DNA from: Triticum aestivum
Lineage: Eukaryota; Streptophyta; Magnoliopsida; Poales; Poaceae
Length of the DNA stretch: 64,000 nt
Direction of reading: 5' to 3'
Assembly (NCBI RefSeq): GCF_018294505.1
Contig: NC_057811.1
Coordinates: 404,328,790 to 404,392,789 of the forward strand
Shown: piece by piece, positions 55,764 to 64,000 of the stretch
Layout of the letters: each line of letters starts with the position of its first letter
Numbering within the stretch: position 1 is the first letter of the stretch
Program-made: the position numbers and the translations under genes
The notes under the pieces: generated by a model
Told to the model about the DNA's origin: nothing
Database searches by the model: none
The model's input: only the letters and a program-made list of their open reading frames with translations

Positions 55764-56267
55764 TGAAAATAGGAAGGGGCAAGCCCTTCTTTGATCAAAA
55801 AATTTTTTAATCGTCCTGATATATTCATCAGTCTTGCTATAAGTCGCAGTAGATGCAATATAGGTCCGTCGGATCTTACATCAAGATCCGTGCTTTCAGA
55901 TTTTCTTTTTTCTCTCTTAAATCTCAGTCGAGTGAGACATAGCCAGTCCATTAAACAGAGGCTCGGGCGCCATTAATGGAGACCTTGGGAGAGAGGTGGA
56001 CGACAGATGGAGGTCAAAGGGCTCTCCTCCCGATAAGCACGCGCAGGGGTCTGATCGCACGCCTCTCGTACTCAAATAGCTACCCTGCACGGCGCCTCCT
56101 AGCTAATAAAAAATGGGGACGCGTGGCGGCACGTAAATGGTACTAGTAAGTAGAACACCCACGGTTTCAATAATACTTGTGTTTCCGATTGTAACGTGAC
56201 AGCACTTGTTCCAAAATGACTTTGTTGATTGTTAATGTGTGCGCCTTCGCAAATCGGACTGCAAATT
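55764..56267. other. Spacer with repeat-like segment
   Basis: The complement of 55770-55805 contains TTTGATCAAAGAAGGGCTTG followed by CCCCTTC. The same motif recurs on plus at about 58411-58432. The 64-codon minus ORF at 55757-55951 covers it and is more likely part of a dispersed repeat 3' end than a gene. Nothing else was seen. Confidence 0.4.
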
Positions 56268-58070
56268 TACCACAGCATGTTGGTGCCATGTCATGGCACC
56301 AAGCCAAGTTTCATTATTTTCATGCGTGTTTTGGATTTACAGGAATTAAAAAACTAAGTTTCTCAATGTTTCCAACCCAGCCACGACGCCCAGAATTTTG
56401 AATTTCATTCCCATTTCTTGCATGGAACCTAGAAATTTACCCGAGGACACACATGTGATTTTTCAACCAACTTTGGTGCACTGGAACATGTGCTTGTATT
56501 TCAAATTTGAATTATGCACACAAAGGTGACACGTTCCCTCCCAGAACCACGAGCCTTCTTGAGAGAAGCCCCGATTTGCAAGAAGCTTATGCCAAAATTT
56601 GTTCCTATTCGGCCAATTTTTTTACCACGGCATGGTACTACCATGACATGACACCATGCCAAGTTTCATGATTTTAAAACCAAGTTTCTCAATGTTGTTG
56701 ACCGAGCCACGATGCCCAGATGTTTGAATTTTATTCTCATTTTTTGCATGGGACCTACTCCCTCCTTCCATCTATATAGGGCCTAATGTGTTTTTCAAGA
56801 CAACCTTTGACTATTGACAAGATTAATAGCACGTGAGATGTATACTATGAAAATTATATTATTGGAAGCTCCTTTGACATACAAATTTGAAGGTATGCTT
56901 TGTGTAAGTTGCATGCCATATATTATTGCTCTAATGTTTGGTCAAAGTTAGCCTCGAAAAACGCATTAGGACCTATATAGATGGAAGGAGGGAGTAGAAA
57001 TTCACCTGAGGGCACAAATGTGATTTTCAACCAACTTTGGTGCACGGGAGCATGTGCTTGTAGTTCAAATTTGAATTATGCACATTAAATGACCAAAAAC
57101 TCAATTAATGTGTAAATAAGGCCAAACGAAGCCGGAATAATTCCAAAATTTAACAGGGCACTCATGTAGTTCCATGTTGCCTTTGTAAATAAACTCAAGG
57201 GGGACAACGTATATCGTTTCGCACTCAAAGGTGGCATGTTCCCTCTCAGAACCACGGGCCTCCTTGAGAGAAGCTTCAGTTTGCAAGAAGCTTATACCAA
57301 AATCTGTTCCTATTCGGCCAATTTTTTTACCACAACATGGTAGTACCATGACATGACAGCCATGCCAAGTTTCATGATTTTCAGACGTGATTTACAAGAA
57401 TTTTAAAACCAAGTTTCTCAATGTTCTCGGCCGAGCCACGATGCCCAGATGTTTTAATTTTATTCTCATTTCTTGCATGGGACCTAGAAATTCACCCGAG
57501 GACACAAATGTGATTTTTCAACCAACTTTGGTGCACGAGAGCATGTGCTTGTAGTTCAGATTTGACTTATGCACATTAAATGATCAGAAACTCAATTAAT
57601 GTATAAAAACGACAAACGAACCCGGAATAATTCCAAAATTTAACAGGGCACTAATGTAGTTCTATGTTGCCTTTGTTAAGAAACTCAAGGGGGGGGGCAG
57701 CGTATATCGTTTCACACTCAAAGGTGGCACGTTCCCTCTTAGAACCACGAGCTTCCAAATCGGCCCAATTTTTTACCACAACATGTTAGTGCCAAGACAT
57801 GACACCATGCCAAGTTTCATGATTTCCAGGCGAGTTTTGGATTTACATGAATTTAAAATCAAAGTTTCTCGATGTTCTCGGCCGAGTCATGACGCCCAGA
57901 TGTTTGAATTTCATTCTCATTTCTTCCATGGGACCTAGAAATTCAACCAAGGACACACGTGTGATTTTTCAACCCACTTTGGTGCACCGAAGCATGTGCA
58001 TGCAATTCATATTTAGATTATGCACATTAAAAGTCCAGAAACTCAATTAATATTGTAGTCATTTTTTGTG
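56268..58070 (+). repeat. Four-unit tandem array
   Basis: Units start with TTACCACRRCATG at 56268, 56621, 57326 and 57773. Each contains GCCAAGTTTCATGATTTT or a variant, AAGTTTCTCAATGTT, CACGATGCCCAGA, TTCAACCAACTTTGGTGCAC and TTGAATTATGCACA. The third unit is 447 bp, the first lacks roughly 100 bp, the second holds a 237-bp Stowaway MITE, and the fourth is cut short. No shared long ORF was seen. Function and family are unknown. Confidence 0.85.
56758..56994. mobile_element. Stowaway MITE in the tandem array
   Basis: 237 bp, CTCCCTCCTTCCATCTATAT...ATATAGATGGAAGGAGGGAG, with TA on both sides (56756-56757 and 56995-56996). The homologous site in the third unit is uninterrupted (GGGACCTAGAAATTC), which confirms the insertion. 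Confidence 0.95.
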
Positions 58071-58432
58071 TTCTAAAATGCTTGCCGGCTCGCAGAAGGA
58101 CGTGTTGCTGGCACACGCGCAAATTCAATGAAGGTAGGCGGGGCAGTCTTAAGCTGGTTGCAAGCGGCGAGGAGGCGTGCTCAGCCGGGCCTGCAGCGAG
58201 TGCGGCCCTCTTGGTCGGCGCGCCGGTTCAATGCCTGCGCTATGAGAGGTCGCGTCCGTGTCAGAGCAATCACTCCGTCCAGTCCTTTTTTGTTTGGGTA
58301 TAACAAAATCTTGTTTTCCATTCACATTTTACAAGTAAAATTCATGGACAAACTTTGACCCAAAGTACGATGGGGACTAGTAAACAAGAATGGAGGTAGT
58401 AGTTTTTTTAATCAAAGAAGGGTTTCCCCTTC
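58071..58432. other. Spacer before the Tat gypsy element
   Basis: Contains GC-rich sequence with GGCGCGCCGGTTCAATG (58216-58232) and a Mariner-like end fragment (GACAAACTTTGACCCAAAGT, 58347). It ends in the AATCAAAGAAGGGTTTCCCC motif, into which the LTR is inserted. The overlapping ORFs at 58082-58358 are not supported as genes. Confidence 0.4.
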
Positions 58433-58951
58433 TGTTGAGGATATAGACCTTAGAGTCACCCGCCAGGAGGGGACGGGTTACTCCAATGGTCATTGCCAGA
58501 AGCCCGACGCCAAGCTTAAAGGCGGTGGGCCGAAGATGGGCTTAAGACCCGGATATGGCTTAAGGCCCGTAGTTACAATCATTATTATGGTAGAACTTGT
58601 AGTGTAAGGCAAGAATAGTTGAGAGTCCGAGCCGGACACTCTTATGAGCCGGCCGGGACTCTGAGAGCTGTTGGGCGTCAGCATCCCTATATAAAGGGAC
58701 GACCCGGCAGCGGTTTTAGAGAGAGAACAATCTCGACGAAAGCCAGGCATAGCAGTTAAGCTCCCTGGTCACCGAAACCCTAATCAATACCATTGCAAAC
58801 TGGACGTAGGCTTTTACCTTCACCGTAAGGGGCCGAACCAGTATAAACCCTTGTATTCCTAGTCCCACTTAACCCCTTCAAGCTTCCTAGTAGCGATGGC
58901 TCCATGACATTGTCCTAGCTTGAGGACATCTGCCGTGACAATTCCACGACA
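58433..58951 (+). repeat. Tat gypsy 5' LTR
   Basis: TGTTGAGGATATAGACC...TTCCACGACA, 519 bp with TG...CA ends. The TATA box TATATAAAG is at 58688-58696. Confidence 0.88.
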
Positions 58952-58953
58952 GT

Positions 58954-58971
58954 TGGCGCCCACCGTGGGGC
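58954..58971 (+). other. Tat gypsy primer-binding site
   Basis: TGGCGCCCACCGTGGGGC lies two bases after the LTR. This is the primer-site form found in many grass gypsy elements. The tRNA species is not identified here. Confidence 0.75.
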
Positions 58972-59039
58972 AGGCGCACGGTGGATTTGAGTTCTTGAAG
59001 GGCAGCTTCGAAGGGCTCAAGGGATACGCTGTGGGCCGG

Positions 59040-61317
59040 ATGACCAAGAGTCGTCGCGGCAAGCTTTACATCGACGATGCAGACTGGGGCCCCGACGCCG
59101 GCTCAATTGAGTACGGGTACCAGGTCCCCTTCAGTGGAATTCATGTTTTCATCGGCAAGATTGGTGAGCCGGGCCCTGAGCCGGATCTCTGCACCGATCT
59201 CATCGAGGTGGCTCAGCGCGCACGACCCGCCCGGGCCCGGCCTGCCGTAAAGCATGCTTTTGTGGGGTGTATCCACGGAGGACTCTCTGATCGATCTGGA
59301 TCTGGTGATGAGACGGCCGCCGGCTCTGACGGCGAGTCGGCCACCGATGAGTCAAACTCGTTGTATCAACTTCAAGATGGCAGGCTCATGGGTTGTTCCG
59401 ATGGTGACAGCATTCCGGACCTATTTGAGCCACCAAGCCGGGTGGGAATCTTTATGGCCGGTGCACAGCCTGTTCAGAACCCCGCGGCTGGAGTAGGAAA
59501 CCCGGTGCCTTCTCCGGCTCAGGTACTGATGGATCTCACGGACAAGATGACGGCCCTGTTAACCGCCACGGTTGACCCGGCGGATCAAGCTCAGCATGAT
59601 GCGGAGGTGGCACAGTTAAAATTGGATCTAGTGAAAGCTAAGGAGGACCTCGCAGCGGAAGGGATCAGGATGGCTACAGAGAGGGCGGCTCTCGATGCCC
59701 AAACTTAGTTGATCCAGGCGTAGTCTTTCCAACTCACGATGGATCAGAATGCGTCCAATGAGGTCATGAGAAGGAGGCATCAAAAGACCCAATCTCGGCT
59801 CCCGCCGGTTTACGATCCACGCAACCTCTTCAGCACGCCAGGTGCAGGGTCTAGTAACCCGCCAGGGGTCATAGCGCCCGGGTCTGGGCCCCCTATTCAG
59901 CCACGAGTGATGGGGCCTCCCCAGGTGCTCCCTGCCCCACCTTAGTATGTGCCAACACCCCCGGGTCATTATAATAACCCGCTGGAGAACATGGTTGCTG
60001 CGGCAGCACGGCTGGCGGCTCTCCCAGTTGACGGCGACTCTCCGACGGCTATTGAAACCCGGCGGGTCAGGGAACTCCTTCAGACGGCACTGGCGCAGCA
60101 AGAGGCGTACTCCTACAGCCGGGATAGGATCCACTCGACCCCTCGTCCGGGCAGGAGCCCGAGTTACAGCAGGCACATGGTCTCAGCGACCGGCTCAAGC
60201 AACGTCCAACGCCATGACCCGCCCCCTGGCCATGGCCTGGCTTATAACGGAGCCTGTCACGCAGCGGACCAAGACAGAGCGCGGCAAGAGGCGGAGCAGG
60301 TGCCTCAATTGACGGCTTACCAGACCCCCCCGGCTTATCCGACGACTTCCGTTGACGTGGGTATCCCTACCAGGACGGGAGGTGTCCCCTGTTTAGTGCC
60401 GGCTATCCGCAATGAACGTTTACCCAAGGACTTCAAAGGCCCTAGGAAGGTGCCCAACTACACGGCTGACTTACAACCCGCAGCCTGGATCGAGAGTTAT
60501 GAGATGGCCATGGTGCTACTGGAGGTCAGTGAGGCGGCAATGGCCAAGTACTTCACCATGATGTTGGATGGGACTGCCCGCACTTGGTTAAAAGGGCTAC
60601 CACCAAATTCCATCGGGTCATGGGCTGAGGCAGTCTATGTCAATTGTGGATTTGACTAACTGTAAGCAGCAGGAGGGTGAGTCTACGACACATTGGGTTC
60701 GCCGGGTTAAAGAGATCATACACTCGTCAGACAAAATGGATGCCGGCTCAGCAGTTTTAATGCTGGAGTAGAATTGTCGTTTTGTGCCCCTAAAGATGAA
60801 ACTCGGGCGGCTTAAGCGCGACTGCAGTGACATGGGTACACTAATGGCGGCTCTTGTCAAGTACGCCGATTCTGATGGTACCAAGGATCCCCCTTCAGAT
60901 GATGAAAGGACAGGGAAGGGAAAGAAGAATGGCAATGGCAAGGGTCCTCAGCATAACCCGGGGAACCAAGGAGGAGGCAAGCGCAAGGCAGATGGCAGCC
61001 TAGAGTTTGTAGCCAACGCCAGCGCACAAGGCAATAACCAGCGATGCAAGGGGAGGCCCCCTCCCCGAGGCGGCGGGTCAGGACCGACACTGGAGCAGCT
61101 GTTGAATGAGCCTTGTCCAAGGCATGGCTCTAGAGAGAAGCCAGCGACTCATCTATGGAAGGATTGTGCAATCATGAAGGCCTTTAAGAACTACAATGGC
61201 CCGGGCGGCGGCTCAGGCGCCGGCGGTTTTCATGGCCCGGGCGGCGGCTCAAATTCTAATCCTCAGAACGGTCAAGGGGGCTTTAATCAGCAGTCTAGCC
61301 AGGGTCATCAGCAGTAG
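59040..61317 (+). pseudogene. Tat gypsy gag, broken mainly by TAG stops
   Basis: The likely start is ATG 59040 (MTKSRRGKLYIDDADWGPD). The frame is stopped by TAG at 59706, 59721 and 59943, then reads through the gag core (about 60400-60640, including NERLPKDFKGPRKVPNY). A deletion near 60635 shifts the frame. Further TAG stops are at 60769 and 61315. The C-terminal part is Gly/Asn/Lys-rich with a degenerate Cys/His segment (CPRHGSREKPATHLWKDC near 61112-61165). The product would be the capsid-like protein. The last stop is taken as the end only for convenience, since the frame continues into protease. Confidence 0.82.
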
Positions 61318-62163
61318 CAGGGAGGTTATCAGACCAATCCAAAACAGCTTAGCGGTGGACAGTATCATGTGTTTACCACCAGTCTGTGTAAACGAGATCA
61401 GAAGCTTCATAAGAGGGCAGTAAATGCCGTTGAGCTGGCGGTTCCACGCTACTTGCGGTGGTCTGAACAACCCATAGTGTGGAGTAGGGAGGATCACCCT
61501 CCCCGGGTGGATAATCCGGGTCACTTGGCCTTAGTGGTGGCTCCTCAGGTGGGAGGATATAAGTTCACTAAGTTGCTCATGGATGGAGGCAGCAGCATCA
61601 ACATCCTCTATTATGAGACTTTCCGTCGTATGGGGTTGATTGATAAAAACCTCAGCCAGTCCAACACTATTTTCCACGGTGTAGTACCTGGTAAGTCGGC
61701 TTATCCAGTCGGCAAGATTGAATTGGAAGTGGCCTTTGGAGATGAGAACAACTACAGGGTGGAGAAATTGACCTTTGAGGTGGTCAAGATAAGAAGCCCG
61801 TACCATGCTATATTTGGACGGCCGGCTTACGCCAAGTTCATGGCATAGCCGTGTTATGTGTACTTACAACTCAAGATGCCAGGTCACAATGGGACCATTA
61901 CGGTTCACGGCAGCTGGAAGGTGGCCTTGGAATGTGAGGAAGGCGATGCAGCTTATGCAGAATCTGTTTGTGCAACGGAGGAGTTGAAGTTTTACAAAGA
62001 CAATGTTGACCCAACAGATATGACCTCTCTGAAAAATCCGACTACGGAAAATGAGCCGGCGATGAAATTTAAGTCGGCTGATGAAACTAAGCTCGTTGAT
62101 TTTGTCCCAGGAGATTCATCTCAGCAGTTTAGCATCAGTGCAAATCTGGATCCGAAATATTAA
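61318..62163 (+). pseudogene. Tat gypsy protease and linker
   Basis: This continues the gag frame. The retropepsin active site reads LLMDGGSSINILY (61576-61614), with Asp-Gly-Gly as usual in grass Tat elements. GRPAYAKFM follows near 61818-61845. The frame is interrupted by TAG 61846-61848 and TAA 62161-62163. Confidence 0.85.
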
Positions 62164-64000
62164 GGCGCGCTCATCGAGTTCATCCGTGAGAATAGGGACA
62201 TCTTCGCATGGAAACCTTCTGACATGCCAGGTGTACCTCGGGAACTCGCTGAGCACACTCTCAATGTTGATCCGAAATTTAAGCCGGTCAGACAGATCCT
62301 TCGGCGGTTTAATGAAGAGAGGCGGAAAGCCATTGGTGAAGAGGTGGCCCGGCTCTTGGCGGCCGGGTTTATTGTTGAAGTCCTCCACCCAGAGTGGTTA
62401 GCTAACCCGGTGCTCGTACTCAAGAAGAACGGCACTTGGCGGATGTGTGTAGACTACACGGACTTGAACAAAGCGTGTCCGGCTGATCCTTTTGCCCTTC
62501 CCCGTATTGATCAAATTATTGATGCTACGGCCGGTTGTGCGCGTTTAAGTTTTCTGGACGCTTATTCCGGATATCATCATATTAAAATGGCGGTTAAGGA
62601 CCAGGAGAAGACGGCGTTCATCACTCCCTTTGGAGCCTTCTGCTATGTGTCCATGCCCTTTGGACTCAAGTGTGCACAGGCGACTTATCAGCGTTGCGTG
62701 CAGAACTGTCTTCATAAACAGATTGGGCGCAATGTTCACGCCTATGTGGACGATATTGTGGTTAAGTCCATAAAGGAGGAAACCCTGATAGATGATTTGA
62801 GAGAAACCTTTGATAATCTCCGGGTCTACAAGATGATGCTTAACCCGGCCAAGTGTGTCTTTGGTGTTCCTGCAAGCAAACTCTTGGGGTTTTTTTGGTT
62901 TCTGACAGAGGCATTGAAGCTAACCCAGAGAAGATCAAGGCCATCACCTCCCTGGCTAAGCCGGCATGTATAAATGACGTTCAGCGCTTGGCGGGTCGCA
63001 TCGCTGCATTAAGCCGGTTTGTAAGCCGTCTGGGTGAGAAGGCCATGCCATTATATCAGTTGATGAAAAAGACTGATAACTTTGTCTGGAATGATGCAGC
63101 TAATACTGCCTTTGAGGATTTGAAGAAGCAGCTGGCAGAGCCTCTAGTCCTTGCTACTCCGGTTGATAAGGAGCCCTTATTATTATATGTAGCGGCGAAC
63201 ACACGAGCCGTCAGTGTGGCTATTGTGGTGGAGCGCAAGGAGGAGGGTAAGGAGCATCTGGTTCAGCGGCCGGTTTATTATGTCAGCGAAGTGCTCATTG
63301 AGTCCAAGCAGCGGTACCCGCATTGGCACAAGCTTGTGTATGGTGTATTCATGGCGAGCCAGAAACTTAAGCATTATTTTCAGGGTCATCCCATCACTGT
63401 CGTCAGTTCTGCCCCTCTTGGTGATATCATTCAAAACAGAGAGGCCACAGGGAGAATTGCTAAGTGGGCTATAGAACTTGGACCTCATGGTCTCAAATAC
63501 GTGCCACGCACTGCTGTTAAATCTCAGGCCTTGGTGGATTTCATCAATGATTGGACAGAGTCACAGGTGCCCGAGCAGAAGCCGGATAACACATATTGGA
63601 CTATTTACTTTGATGGGTCCAGGCAGTTGGAGGGCTCGGGGGCATGAGTCGTGTTGGCTTCCCCTAAAGGTGACAAGTTCCATTATGTGCTACAGTTGCT
63701 GCTTCCTTGCACTAACAACGCGGCTGAGTACGAGGCCTTGCTCCATGGTCTTCGGATGGCTAAAGAAATGAGCTTAAGCCGGGTAAGGTGTTTCGGCGAC
63801 TCAAACTTGGTGGCTCAACAAGTATCAGGAAAGTGGGATTCCAAGGACCCTCTTATGGCGGCTTATCGCCGCGAGGTTGATGCCATTGCTGGGCATTTTC
63901 AGGGTTACCAAGTGGAACACATCGACCGCAGGAAGAACGAGGCGGCGGATGCTTTAAGCCGGCTGGGCTCTCAGCGAAAACCGGTGCCGCCTAACACTTT
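62164..64000 (+). pseudogene. Tat gypsy reverse transcriptase, RNase H and second RNase H, partial
   Basis: RT contains the NGTWRMCVDYTDLN block (about 62430-62470), FLDAYSGYHHIKM and YVDDIVVKS (YVDD at 62743-62754). An extra base in the T run at 62890-62896 shifts the frame at the RT/RNase H border. RNase H-like sequence continues from there (LLLYVAANTRAVS, YYVSEVL). The second RNase H starts at IYFDGSRQLEGSG and is broken by TGA 63645-63647. It then stays open to the window edge with NNAAEYEALLHGL and FGDSNLVAQQ. The protein would copy the element's RNA; this copy cannot as read. Confidence 0.87.

Larger units (their letters stand above)
58433..64000 (+). mobile_element. Ty3/gypsy element of Tat type, runs off the right edge
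   Basis: The 5' LTR, primer site, gag, protease, RT, RNase H and a second RNase H domain are visible in this order. The second RNase H after RT-RNase H is the hallmark of the Tat lineage (Retand/Ogre-like). Integrase and 3' LTR must lie beyond 64000. The five bases before the LTR are CCTTC (58428-58432), the expected target duplication. Confidence 0.88.

Noticed and set aside
1..64000. tRNA, rRNA or microRNA genes
   Set aside because: No cloverleaf with A and B boxes, no rRNA sequence, and no convincing microRNA precursor beyond transposon hairpins was seen by eye. A covariance-model search would be needed to exclude them.

Overview
The window is typical intergenic DNA of a Triticeae grass (wheat, Aegilops or barley type; the exact species cannot be fixed from sequence alone). 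The evidence is the set of repeats: three copia elements of the BARE-1/WIS/Angela group, a long-LTR gypsy family with a tRNA-Asp type primer site, CACTA elements with TTTGCCGTC subterminal motifs, and Stowaway MITEs with CTCCCTCCGT ends. Five runs of N break the assembly, and sister copies inside the window show that four of them are wrongly sized or spurious.

Layout. Positions 1-24157 are a nested gypsy block. The 3' internal end of one gypsy unit (1-177 and 5785-6038) is split by a CACTA element (178-5374, with its right end assembled a second time at 5471-5781). It runs into an LTR (6039-7417) that also serves as the 5' LTR of a second unit ending with the LTR at 22750-24157, so the two units share an LTR. 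The second unit carries broken gag, a retropepsin domain and a downstream plant-specific ORF, but no reverse transcriptase or integrase. It is interrupted by copia element 1 (9564-18357, minus strand, 5-bp duplication CGTTT).

Positions 24158-25260 are a two-sided truncated DUF4283/zinc-knuckle gene fragment, followed by a 5'-truncated copia element 2 (25261-29523, plus strand). CACTA element 2 (from 29524) is inserted in copia 2, and copia element 3 (30340-39410, minus strand, duplication GTGGA) is inserted in CACTA 2. The probable remainder of CACTA 2 (39416 to about 43450) is minisatellite, a 540-570 bp tandem duplication and a broken coiled-coil-like ORF. Its right terminal repeat was not found.

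Positions 43450-58432 have lower repeat content and look like a degraded host-gene island. It holds an F-box/DUF295-type pseudogene disrupted by stops and a Stowaway MITE, partial duplications of its 3' end, several duplicated blocks of 0.2-0.5 kb, one intact unrecognised 167-codon gene on the minus strand with a TATA box, a truncated SINA-type RING fragment, and a four-unit tandem array. From 58433 to the right edge runs a gypsy element of the Tat type (519-bp LTR, gag, protease, RT, RNase H and a second RNase H), degraded mainly by TAG stops.

No intact metabolic pathway, operon, tRNA, rRNA or CRISPR array was seen. The best leads are structural: the shared-LTR gypsy tandem, an LTR-like promoter block inside the gypsy element, a stop codon shared by two copia copies, clustered apparent CAG-to-TAG stops, false assembly gaps, and the intact 167-codon gene.
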